Below are positions 26,806-37,678 of a stretch of 64,000 bases of DNA, piece by piece (position 1 is the first letter of the stretch; each line of letters opens with the position of its first letter). The translations under genes and the position numbers were made by a program. Origin of the DNA: JAPPHA01 sp964291635 (GTDB lineage Bacteria; Pseudomonadota; Alphaproteobacteria; Rhodobacterales; Rhodobacteraceae); the NCBI GenBank assembly GCA_964291635.2, contig OZ219905.1:248001-312000 (forward strand), read 5' to 3'. Under the pieces are notes generated by a model. It searched no databases and was not told the origin of the DNA. It saw only the letters and a list, made by a program, of their open reading frames with translations.

Positions 26806-27813
26806 GGGCGCGGAAAGGGATGGCGGGGCCATTTCCTTCAGGTCGTCGAATTGCCCGTCTTGGCGTGATTTCTTGCCTTCCGACCTGTTGACCTGGCAGT
26901 CCCGGAGACCGCCGTGCGGATAAAACGCGGCGGTTGGCAACGTGTCGTCCGTATTGGTGTCACGCGCCGCGACGCGTCAAGAACCGACGATCATGTCCTG
27001 CCGCGGAAGGTCCGAAACAAACCGGGAAGCATCTTCACAACTGGCTATTTTTGGGGGCTTCAACTTATCGATCTGCTCCCTCGGCCAGCCGCCATCGGCG
27101 GGTATTTTCGATCCGCGAAATACCATAGCCGACCGATCGGTCGCGCACGAAATCGATGCATGCGTGACGCCCGTCGATCAGCCGGCAACGTTGGGGGTTG
27201 CCGCCCCTGAGCATGCGTAGGTGGGCAGGAAAGGTCGACGGCAGCATCAAGAAGCAGGCGGGCGCGACCATGCAGATATCGTCGATCCGGTACATCAGGT
27301 CCAGCCTTTGCGCCGGTCGGGCATGCCGTGCGTTCTTCCCGCGCCACGTCCGGACATCGCCTGAACCGCTTCACGGGCCTACACGAGTCACGGAATGGGA
27401 GTGGTCGCGGTGCATCTCAAAACGCAGAAAACGGGAGACATGTGCGAAAATACGACAGAAGACGCCGCGAAATCGTCCCCCGGCACCGGATCCCTCCTGG
27501 GCGGCGATGCCACGACCTTTCCAGGTGACCAAAAATATTGCTTACATTCAATGCGTTACGGATCAAGAACGTCGGAACTGGAATCGCTGCCCGGCGACCC
27601 GGTAAACACGCACGGCAACGGCGGCGACGACATCTCATCGTCATTCAGACAGGCGCAAGTTCGCATTCCGGTACGTGCCGTCCTTATGGCATCCGACGCG
27701 CCAGACCTCGGGTCTGACGCATGTACTCGACGGCCAGCCTCTCGAATGCCGTTATCCGCGTGGCCGGTCGGAGGATAGGGGCAGCAATGTCTTACATTGC
27801 TGCCCGCTGAACC
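26806..27813. other. One kilobase without an identified gene
   Basis: Short open frames on both strands here show no family likeness and no ribosome binding site. No tRNA, hairpin terminator or repeat was found. It may be decayed DNA next to the SBP5 pseudogene that follows. Confidence 0.5.
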
Positions 27814-29260
27814 CTACTGACCGAGAATGTAGCCCGGGTGCCCGAGACCAGAAGGCGTTCCGGGCTTGACAGAGGTCGTTCCCGTCGCGCCTTCGCAGAT
27901 ATAGATATTCTCGACGTTCAAGTAGATGAAGCGCTGGTGCGTGTACTGCTCGGTCACACCGCAGACATGGGGTTTGACTATGCTGAACTTGGTCCTGTTC
28001 CATATGGGAATTCCCGGCAACTCATCGTCCGGAGGAGGTGAAGATTTCCTGCATTTCATGATAAATCTTCCGGAGTTCTTCCCCGCCGCTGCGACCGCCA
28101 GCGGTCAAGAGTTCATTGTACCTGGAATTGTCATACTTCCCGTAGTTCCATGAACTGTCAGTGGAAAAACAGGCCAGGTGGTCTCCGATCAGGTCGCTCG
28201 AATAACCGGTAAACCACAGCTCCAGTTCGCCCGCCTGTCCGGCTTTCTCCATGTCCGGCCAGGGCATCTGTCGCACGGTCACCTTCATGCCCACACGAGT
28301 CAGGTACATCTGTATGAAGGCCAACCAGTCAAGTGCCTCCTGCGAGTTGTAATACGTCGCTAGCTCCACGACCTGGTCGGGATCCCAGTTTGCTTCGGCC
28401 AGCAACGCTCTCGCCTTGTCAGGGTCGTACGGATAGGCCGACGCATCGGCATTGAACATGATGTGATCTTCGGGAAACATCGTATACATAGGGTCCCGAA
28501 GTCCGTTGGGGATCAGGGTTTCGATCAGCTGCTGCCGGTTGATTGCATAGGAGATCGCCTGGCGGACCCTTTTGTCCTGCAGGAAGGGCTTGTCGGCGGC
28601 GTTGATGAAATTTGGACTCAACGGCGTTCCACGCAGGAAGACATTGCCCTGGGGATCCTCGGAAAACCGGTAGACTTCCTGGGCGGTGAGGAATTCCACC
28701 AAATCAGCTTCGCCTTTTTCGAAGGCAATTGTTCCGGTTTCATGCTCATCGAAGAACCTGACCACGTACCGGTCCAGATATGGCTTCCCGGCCCAATAGT
28801 TGTCGTTCCTCACGAAGGACGTGTAGTTTCCCTCGACGAATTCTTCCAGTTTGAACGGTCCCGTACCGACCCTCACATCGGGGGACATCCAGTCCGTCGT
28901 CAGCACCTCCACCCACGATTTATCCGAAAGAGATGTTCCGGAAGCATGTAGACCCTGCCCACGGTTTCGAAGAAATTTCCGTTCGGGACTGCCGTTTCAA
29001 AGACGACCGTATGATCGTCCACGACCGTGAGACCTTCGATGTCTTCCGACGTACCGTCGATGAATGCCTGGGCGCCTTTCAGTTCCGTCAGGCGGGCTGC
29101 ATTCATGAGAAAGCCCGCGCCTTCCGCCTCGGGCTTCATGGTAAGCTTGTAGCTCCACTCGACATGCCTGGCCGTAAATGGCGTTCCGTCATGGAACTGC
29201 ACGCCCACTTCCCCGGGGCCGGGCATGCAGCCGAAACGGCCGACAAGTGGTGGAAAATCG
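27814..29260 (-). pseudogene. SBP5-family (peptide/oligosaccharide) binding protein, decayed
   Basis: Three minus-strand frames together spell most of a family 5 solute-binding protein. The first (about 29230-28920) has VQFHDGTPFTARHVEWSYKL. The second (28912-28022) has VGTGPFKLEEFVEGNYTSFV, KRVRQAISYAINRQQLIETL and PYDPDKARALLAEANWDPDQ. The third (about 28030-27814) has LPGIPIWNRTKFSIVKPHVC. At least two frameshifts (near 28910 and 28030) separate them, and the signal peptide and N-terminus are missing. An IS4 element lies about 65-100 bp beyond the surviving N-terminal side. Confidence 0.8.
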
Positions 29261-29324
29261 ACGGCCCGTGCGGGGATTTTTCGCGAAATTCCGTGAAACC
29301 TGAAATCATTGCCGAACAGCACTA

Positions 29325-30650
29325 CTGTCCCAGTAAAATCCTCTAACCACACTCTAAAGCTCTGATGTAAATACATTAATTGGACATTTCGGCTGTTACC
29401 GACTTGAACCCGCCGCACACGCTCGTCACACTTCCTCACTGTCCTGCACCGTCAAGAGGAAGAATGCAATGGACTCCGGCAGCCTGGTTTTCGCTCAGAT
29501 CATGGAACACCTTCCATGGCACATGTTCCGCAACTGTGTCTCTCGATACGACGGAAATCGCTACGTCAAGGCGTTCACCTGTGCCGATCAGTTCCGGTGC
29601 ATGGCCTTCGCCCAACTCACCTACAGGACCAGTCTGCGCGACATCGAAACCTGCCTCCGCGCCCAGCGCGGGAAACTCTACCATATGGGCATCCGTGGCG
29701 GGGTCTCCCGCAACACCCTCGCCAATGCCAATCAGGCCCGCGACTGGAAAATCTACGCCGACTTCGCACAATACCTCATCCACATCGCCCGGGACATCCA
29801 CGCCGATGACACGCTTCCCGGCCTCGATGTCCACGATACCGTCTACGCGCTCGACTCCTCGACCATCGACCTCTGCCTGTCGCTGTTCCCATGGGCGCGG
29901 TTCCGCAGGACAAAGGGCGCCGTCAAGTTGCACACACTCCTCGACCTGCACGGAAACATCCCGGCCTTCATCCACATTTCCGACGGAAAACTCCATGACG
30001 TCAACGTCCTGGACTTGCTGCTTCCGGAAGCCGGTGCATTCTATGTCATGGACCGGGCCTATCTCGACTTCAAACGCCTCCATCACCTCCATCTCTGTGG
30101 CGGCTTCTTCGTTCTGAGAGCAAAGTCAAATACCAGGCTCCGCCGCCTCTCCTCCCGGCCGGTGGACCGGAGCACCGGCCTCATCTGCGATCAGGTCGTG
30201 CGGCCGGGCGGCGTCAACAGCGCGACCGATTTCCCGGACAAGCTGCGCCGCATCAAGTACCGCGACCCGGAGCGCGGCAAGACCCTGGTCTTTCTCACCA
30301 ACAACTTCACCCTGCCGGCCATGTCAGTCGCAGACATCTACCGTTCGCGCTGGCAGGTTGAATTGTTTTTCAAGTGGATCAAGCAGCATCTTCGGATCAA
30401 GTCCTTCTTCGGCACCTCGGAGAACGCCGTGAAGAGCCAGATCTGGATCGCGGTGTCGGTCTATGTGATCGTCGCGATCATCCGCAAACGTTTGAAAATT
30501 GACGAAAGTCTCCACACAATTCTGCAGATTCTGAGCCTGACGATTTTCGAGAAAACTCCATTAAATCAACTGCTTGACATGTCGGCTCAACAGATCCCGC
30601 AGGACACTCCCAGTAAGCAATTGAATCTATTCAATTTTTAATGGGACACT
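29325..30650 (+). mobile_element. IS4-family insertion sequence
   Basis: An intact transposase gene is framed by short inverted ends: tgtcccagtaaaat near 29326 and the inverse of tgtcccattaaaaa near 30649. The element is about 1.33 kb. I could not fix a target-site duplication. It lies between the SBP5 pseudogene and the first dppBC-type operon and may have removed or displaced their shared upstream region. Confidence 0.7.
29469..30641 (+). CDS. IS4-family transposase
   Basis: DDE transposase of 390 aa, apparently intact. The N-terminal region (MEHLPWHMFRNCVSRYDGNR) is that of the DUF4372-type subgroup. The catalytic Asp lies in VYALDSSTIDLCLSLF and AFYVMDRAYLDFKRL. The C-terminal YREK signature of the IS4 family is present in YRSRWQVELFFKWIK, including the catalytic Glu. 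It catalyses cut-and-paste movement of its element. Confidence 0.92.
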   Translation: MDSGSLVFAQIMEHLPWHMFRNCVSRYDGNRYVKAFTCADQFRCMAFAQLTYRTSLRDIETCLRAQRGKLYHMGIRGGVSRNTLANANQARDWKIYADFAQYLIHIARDIHADDTLPGLDVHDTVYALDSSTIDLCLSLFPWARFRRTKGAVKLHTLLDLHGNIPAFIHISDGKLHDVNVLDLLLPEAGAFYVMDRAYLDFKRLHHLHLCGGFFVLRAKSNTRLRRLSSRPVDRSTGLICDQVVRPGGVNSATDFPDKLRRIKYRDPERGKTLVFLTNNFTLPAMSVADIYRSRWQVELFFKWIKQHLRIKSFFGTSENAVKSQIWIAVSVYVIVAIIRKRLKIDESLHTILQILSLTIFEKTPLNQLLDMSAQQIPQDTPSKQLNLFNF

Positions 30651-30989
30651 AGTGGCCGAACAGACAACAAATAATGGTGAAGTTACAACGCGTTTGATAT
30701 GCGCAATTTGCCGTGCGGACTACCACCCACGGCGGCGGGTCGAGGCAGGCTCCGACGGTGGATCGATCAGTTCGGACACCGGCGTCGTTGCTTCTGCGCG
30801 ACCGAAGGACCCGCCTTGGCGCCGTCTTGCGCCTCGAAGCGGCTGATCCGACCGCCCGTTGGCGAAAATGATCTCCGGCCAACCCGTAGCCACTGCGCGG
30901 AACTGTTCGATTCGCGCACGGGCTTGACAGTTTAAGCAAGCCGATACCAAATCGGCTCGCGGATGTCGCACTGCACGCAGGGACGCAAA
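30651..30989. other. Region between the IS4 element and dppB-type gene, no gene seen
   Basis: These 339 bp hold no recognisable gene. A promoter for the ABC operon at 30990 is expected here, unless the IS4 element supplies it. I see no copy of the AATCGATT leader found upstream of the three intact SBP5 genes. Confidence 0.5.
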
Positions 30990-31910
30990 ATGGCACAATT
31001 CCTCTTCAGGCGCACCCTGAACGCGGCCATGACCGTGTTCTTGATTTTGGTGCTCGTCTTCGTTGCCGCGCGGATTGGAGGTGATCCGGTTTCGATCATG
31101 TTCCCTGACGGAATCGATGCAGAAACACAGGCAGCGTTCGAGGCGCAGTTCGGTCTCGACAAGCCCATCCCAGTGCAATTCTCCTATTACCTGCTCGACC
31201 TTGCTCAGGGTGAGTTCGGCAATTCCATCCATTCACGGGAATCCGTCATTGACATGTATCTGGACCGCCTGCCTGCAACGCTGACGCTTGCGTCGCTGGC
31301 CTTCGTGCTGTCAATCTTCATGGGAATCGGTCTGGGGCTAATCGGTGCGTTGCGACGAGACGCACCCTCCGGCCGGCTGGCCATGACGGTGGCCTTCTTG
31401 GGCTATTCGGTGCCGCACTTCGTGCTGGCGATCCTGCTGATCTTCCTTTTTGGCTATGTACTTCGCACCCTGCCGACTGTCGGCAATTCCACCCCTTACC
31501 ACTACGTTTTGCCGGCCATTGTGCTGGCTGCCGGACTCACCGCTGCGATCGCGCGCTACACCCGTTCAGTTCTGCTCGATGTGCTGAGCGAAGATTATGT
31601 CCGCACCGCCCGTTCCAAAGGCCTAAGCGACCAACTCGTTCACTTCAAACATGCGCTGCCAAACGCGTTGATCCCTGTGGTCACGGTGCTTGGGTTGCAG
31701 CTCACAAGCCTCGTCTCAGGCTCGCTGATCGTCGAAGAGGTTTTTGCCTTCCGCGGAGTCGGCCAGCTTCTCGTTGGATCGGTGCGCGATGCCGATTTTC
31801 CAGTTCTGCAATGCGGCGTGATCTTTTTCGGGCTCGCCGTCATTCTGATCAACCTGCTGGTCGACGTGCTTTATGCTGTGCTCGACCCAAGGGTGCGGGT
31901 GGCAAGCTGA
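30990..31910 (+). CDS. SBP5-type ABC transporter permease, DppB/OppB family
   Basis: Inner-membrane permease of 306 aa. The N-terminal helix AMTVFLILVLVFVAARIGGD is followed by the family loop (FGLDKPIPVQFSYYLLDLAQ) and the C-terminal block ALPNALIPVVTVLGLQLTSL. The ATG at 30990 has an AGGGA site 7 nt upstream. It starts a four-gene operon (B, C, fused DF, isomerase). This operon has no binding-protein gene of its own upstream; only a broken one on the other strand lies nearby. Confidence 0.92.
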   Translation: MAQFLFRRTLNAAMTVFLILVLVFVAARIGGDPVSIMFPDGIDAETQAAFEAQFGLDKPIPVQFSYYLLDLAQGEFGNSIHSRESVIDMYLDRLPATLTLASLAFVLSIFMGIGLGLIGALRRDAPSGRLAMTVAFLGYSVPHFVLAILLIFLFGYVLRTLPTVGNSTPYHYVLPAIVLAAGLTAAIARYTRSVLLDVLSEDYVRTARSKGLSDQLVHFKHALPNALIPVVTVLGLQLTSLVSGSLIVEEVFAFRGVGQLLVGSVRDADFPVLQCGVIFFGLAVILINLLVDVLYAVLDPRVRVAS

Positions 31911-31912
31911 CC

Positions 31913-32829
31913 GTGACCACGAACCTGAACCCGTCCAACGCTACCGCGTCCGTCCGCGCCCGCACCGAGCGGTTGCGCCTGTTTTACACGATCCGGGCAG
32001 CGCCACTTGTCGTCAAGCTGTCTCTGCTTGGCATGTTTACGGTGTTTGCCTTAGCAATCTTTGCGCCATTGATTGCGCCTTACGATCCGAACGATACGAA
32101 CATCATGAACTCGCTGAAGGCGCCTAGCTGGATCGCGGGCGGCGATCCCGACCACCTCATGGGCACAGACAAGCTTGGGCGGGACATGTTCTCGCGCCTG
32201 ATCTATGGCATACGGGTGAGCGTCGGCCTGTCGGTGCTGGGCGTGGTGATCGGCGGTGTTCTGGGCACGGCACTCGGCATGCTGGCGGGCTTTGTCGGCG
32301 GATTCTGGGACCGGCTGGTGTCGAGCATGATCGATATCCAGATCGCTATTCCGTTCCTTCTCATGACGCTGGTGGCGATCGCCGCTCTGGGGACCGACAT
32401 TTGGGTGCTGATCGCGCTTCTGGGCATTGCGGGCTGGGAAACCTATGCCCGCGTTGTCCGCGCCCAGGTCATCGCTATCCGGGCGCGCCCTTTCGTGGAG
32501 GCCGCCTATGCCGTGGGCGCGACCCATATGCGGGTTGCGGTGCGCGAGGTCCTGCCCAACCTCGTTGCAATCCTCACCGTGCTGTTCACGCTGAATTTTC
32601 CGGGAATCGTACTGCTCGAAGCGTCGCTTTCCTTCCTCGGACTGGGGGTGCAGCCGCCGACGCCGTCGCTGGGGCGCATGGTGAGCGATAACCGAAACGA
32701 TCTCGCGCTGGTCTGGTGGACAGCGCTGAGCCCCGTGTTCGTCATCATGATCATGACGCTGATGATCCAGTTGATCGGTGACTGGCTGCGCGACGTGTTT
32801 GATGTGCGTCTGCGAGAGGGACGCCGGCA

Positions 32830-32833
<4 letters not shown>
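31913..32833 (+). CDS. SBP5-type ABC transporter permease, DppC/OppC family
   Basis: Partner permease of 306 aa. It contains IAPYDPNDTNIMNSLKAPSW and LMGTDKLGRDMFSRLIYGIR, the DppC N-terminal signature, and the EAA-type loop YAVGATHMRVAVREVLPN. The probable GTG start at 31913 is 2 nt after the dppB-type stop; the open frame begins at 31811 but the extra residues are unlike the family. A decayed relative lies at 47830-48045. Confidence 0.92.
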
Positions 32834-34635
<1,802 letters not shown>

Positions 34636-34794
34636 CGCGCGTTCTCCAGTCGCGGTCTCGACGGTCAATGGCGGAGATGCGGCCCCGCTCCGGGGCTGCG
34701 GCTTCCGTCCGCCCGAAGTTTTGACCGCAGCCAAGGGTCGGTCACATGGGTTGTCCGGAGACGGCTGCGTCATAAGCAATCAAGGAGTTCACGC

Positions 34795-35613
34795 ATGTCC
34801 AAACTACCCACACTCGGCGCCGCCTTGCGCCCCGAAGAATTGCCCCCCCATATCGACTGGCTGGTCGATGGCGCCCGCGACCTGGAGCTTCAGGGCTTTC
34901 ACGATCCCGACGTGCTGGTTGCCGGCGACTGGAAACCTCGCGCCGCCGAGGTGCGCAAGCTCCTGGAAAACCACAAGGGCCGCCAGGGCATGCATGGCCC
35001 GCACTCGGTGCCGCTGGCCTCGAACGATCCAGGGATGCGCGCTTTGGCGCAAGAGCGCCTGGGCCAAGCTCTCGATGTGTGTGAAGAGCTGGGGCTGACG
35101 CAGATGGTCATCCACAGCCCCTACATCCACTGGGACCAGGAGAACCTCTATCGCCTGCCCGGGCGGCGCGCGGAAAAGCTTGCCGACTTCATCGCCACGA
35201 TTGAGCCCGTGATGCCACGCGTTGAGGCCCTTGGCGTGGAGATGGTGATCGAAAACGTCGAAGACCGCGACCCGGCGATCCGCCGCGACATCGTCCGCCA
35301 TTTCAGGAGCGCGGCGCTCAGGCTCTCCGTCGATACCGGCCACGCATATTACGCGAACCGGATGGGCGCGGCGCCGTCGGTGGAATTGTTCGTGCGCGCG
35401 GCGGGCGAAGACCTGGCGCATCTGCATCTACAAGACGCAGACGGGCTCGCAGACCGGCACTGGGCGATTGGCGACGGCACCGTGCCGTGGCGTGCCGTCT
35501 TCGAAGAGTTGGGCCGGCTGTCGTTCAATCCCCGCCTGATCATCGAGATCCGCGACAGGACCGATGTGCTCCGCTCGGCCGAGCATCTGGCTCAGCTGGG
35601 CCTTGCCCAGTGA
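34795..35613 (+). CDS. Sugar phosphate isomerase/epimerase, TIM barrel (copy 1)
   Basis: The 272-aa protein belongs to the xylose-isomerase-like / endonuclease IV-type TIM-barrel family. Likely metal or catalytic residues lie in MVIENVEDRDP, LSVDTGHAYYANRMG, HLHLQDADGLADRHW and LIIEIRD. Family members isomerise or epimerise sugars, keto-sugars or inosose. It has a good ribosome binding site (AAGGAG) before the ATG. It is 159 nt after the fused ATPase and probably acts on the imported compound. The protein is identical to copy 2 (44541-45359) over all 272 residues. Confidence 0.9.
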   Translation: MSKLPTLGAALRPEELPPHIDWLVDGARDLELQGFHDPDVLVAGDWKPRAAEVRKLLENHKGRQGMHGPHSVPLASNDPGMRALAQERLGQALDVCEELGLTQMVIHSPYIHWDQENLYRLPGRRAEKLADFIATIEPVMPRVEALGVEMVIENVEDRDPAIRRDIVRHFRSAALRLSVDTGHAYYANRMGAAPSVELFVRAAGEDLAHLHLQDADGLADRHWAIGDGTVPWRAVFEELGRLSFNPRLIIEIRDRTDVLRSAEHLAQLGLAQ

Positions 35614-35700
35614 GGACAAAAGCCCGACAGAAAAAATAGTCCGAAGTGTCGTTTGTGACTTGTCAAACACATTGTCGCGAACGAGTTCATTCGGGAACTA

Positions 35701-37007
35701 AGGGTTCGTCACGAAATAACGGCTACATTATCGGGGTTCGGAAGCAAGGTATAGTTCCAGTCGCCATGGAAGTCGGCGCGCTGGATATCCAGGGCATCGA
35801 TCTCCGCTTTGCTGATCTTGATACCGGTCGGGTACTCGTTCGTGTCCCGGTCACAGTAGACCTTCAGCCCCGTGCCGGTCTTTGTGGAGCCGATCAGGCC
35901 GATGATGGTTGTGAGGGTGTACAGGGGTTTGCCGCGCCAGTTCTGGGATATGAAGGAGAAGAGTTTGTGCTCGATTTTGTTCCACTTGCTGGTGCCGGGT
36001 GGCAGGTGGCACACGCTGATCTCGATGCCGAGTTCGCGTGCGAGCTTCTGCAACTCCACCTTCCACAACCGGACGCGGCTCCCGTTGGAGCCGCCGCAGT
36101 CGGCGGTGATGAGCAGCTTGCAGGCCTCGGGGTAGCGTTCCTTCCCCAGGTGGTGCCACCAGCGCCGGATGCTCTCGACCGCGAACGCGGCCGTGTCGGA
36201 ACTGACCCCGACATTGACCCAGCCCACGTTGTTGATCACGTCATAGACCCCGTAGGGGATCGCCTTGCCGAGTTCCTTGTCGGCGAAGTCATGGACACGG
36301 ACCTCCTCGGGAGACCCTTTCGGACGCCACTCACGGCCCGAATTCTTGAAATCCCCCACCAGTTCCTTCTTCTTGGTGTCCACGGAGACCACCGGCTGTC
36401 CGGCTTCAGCGAACGCCGCGACCTGATCGTTGATGTGATGGAACTGCGCATCCCGGTCCGGATGGTCCGTGCCCTCCCGGGCTTTCACATTCCCCTGGAG
36501 CGTGTAACCCTGCCGCTTCAGCAACCGGCCCACCAGGGTGTGGGACACCGGGAAGCCCTGATCGGAAAGCGCATCGGCAAGGTGACGCAGGCTCTTCGAC
36601 ACCCACCGCAGCGGACGCTCAGGGTCGCCGCGCACCGCCGGCTCCACAAGCGCATCAAGCGCCTCCTCAAGGCCGTCCTGGATCTCCACCGCAGGCTTGC
36701 GGCCCCCGCCGGGACGCCGAACACGGCCCGAGGGCTCCGGTTCCTCCCCGAGTTCAGCAAGACCGCGGTAAATGGTTGACCGCGCAACCCCCGTCGCTGT
36801 CGAGACCAGTGTCACGCCGCCATGGCCAAGGGGCAGGGTCTCGGACGCAACAAACAATCGGAGGCTCTTTTCATCCAGATGCGGCGACAGGGCCTCGAAC
36901 CGGCGCCGGATGTTCTCGATCGTATCCATGCCGCGAGTGAATCACATTTCGATTCCAAGGGGAATCCCTCAGTGACAAAACGATTCGCCTGTTTCGCAAC
37001 GAACCCT
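35701..37007 (-). mobile_element. ISAzo13-family insertion sequence
   Basis: The ends are defined by comparison with the uninterrupted sister copy at 45446-45447. Terminal inverted repeats are agggttcgtcacgaaa (from 35701) and the inverse of agggttcgttgcgaaa (ending 37007). The element is 1307 bp. At most one extra base is present at the junction, so any target duplication is very short. It entered the block between the isomerase gene and the SBP5 leader. Confidence 0.88.
35709..36929 (-). CDS. ISAzo13-family transposase
   Basis: Apparently intact DDE transposase of 406 aa. The N-terminal helix-turn-helix is in TATGVARSTIYRGLAELGEE (about residues 45-65). Catalytic acidic residues lie in VVSVDTKKKELVGDF, LLITADCGGSNGSR and KWNKIEHKLFSFISQNW, the layout of the ISAzo13 (Rhodopirellula-type) transposases. 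It fills almost the entire element. Confidence 0.92.
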   Translation of the reverse strand: MDTIENIRRRFEALSPHLDEKSLRLFVASETLPLGHGGVTLVSTATGVARSTIYRGLAELGEEPEPSGRVRRPGGGRKPAVEIQDGLEEALDALVEPAVRGDPERPLRWVSKSLRHLADALSDQGFPVSHTLVGRLLKRQGYTLQGNVKAREGTDHPDRDAQFHHINDQVAAFAEAGQPVVSVDTKKKELVGDFKNSGREWRPKGSPEEVRVHDFADKELGKAIPYGVYDVINNVGWVNVGVSSDTAAFAVESIRRWWHHLGKERYPEACKLLITADCGGSNGSRVRLWKVELQKLARELGIEISVCHLPPGTSKWNKIEHKLFSFISQNWRGKPLYTLTTIIGLIGSTKTGTGLKVYCDRDTNEYPTGIKISKAEIDALDIQRADFHGDWNYTLLPNPDNVAVIS

Positions 37008-37546
37008 AAACTAAACACAAGGTGTTGCTCGCAGCTAGACCGGGATTATGGATCTCTTTTCTGATATTGAGGCGTGGTCGGAACGGCACCTGTGTCAAAC
37101 ACGCGTGCGCGGGCAAGGATCGCGACCTGGTGGCGTTTGACCAGGGTTGGCGACACACCCGCTCCACTGATTTGCCGGAAGGTCACGACGTGGTCTGCCA
37201 CAAAATCATTGGCGTGATCAGCGGGACCTAACCTGGCGAGGCCTGGGGCGGTTCTCGAATTCACACGAAAATTCCGGTGTAGCAGGGCCGCCGGGATCAT
37301 CTTGAGAGCGCGTTTCGCCAACCTGATCCATTTTTGTACGGGTTTGCCGGTGGCTATTGCACGTCAAATGCACACAGCCCAACCCGCTGGCTCCGAGGGG
37401 GAGCAGCCGGTCAACCCCATCGGCGGACATGCCATCCACCGGGGCCTTGTCCTCGATGATGCGTGGCGGGCTCGGAGGGAATGAAGGGCCGGTGATCCTG
37501 TCAGCCAAGTCGTGGCTCACAATGTCTGTATTGATTTAATGACAGT

Positions 37547-37582
37547 TTGCATTGAGCCAATCGATTGGAGAAATACCGAAGA
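37547..37582 (+). promoter_or_regulatory. Shared SBP5 promoter with palindrome, copy 1
   Basis: TTGCAT (37547-37552), a 17-bp spacer and an A/T-rich box (gaaata, 37570-37575) form a promoter-like unit. The spacer contains the perfect palindrome ccaatcgattgg (37557-37568). The same unit occurs before the SBP5 genes at 46207 and 57139. A repressor bound to the palindrome would block RNA polymerase. Promoter activity is inferred from conservation. Confidence 0.55.
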
Positions 37583-37678
37583 AATGGTTAGTCTTTCTTG
37601 GACTTCGCATCTGATCCGCGTCAGGGCGCAGGGGAAGTTGCCCCGGGCGAGGATTGTACAATCTACAAGGAGGCTACA

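Larger units (their letters stand above)
34732..37620 (+). repeat. Direct repeat, copy 1 (isomerase gene plus leader), split by ISAzo13
   Basis: Apart from the 1.31-kb ISAzo13 insertion, this stretch is nearly identical to 44478-46058. The match starts 63 bp before the isomerase ATG and ends about 60 bp before the next SBP5 ATG. The two copies have the same length to within 1 bp (1582 against 1581). The isomerase genes differ by five bases, all silent. The two copies flank the SBP-D-F-B-C operon (37.7-44.4 kb) as direct repeats. Confidence 0.92.
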
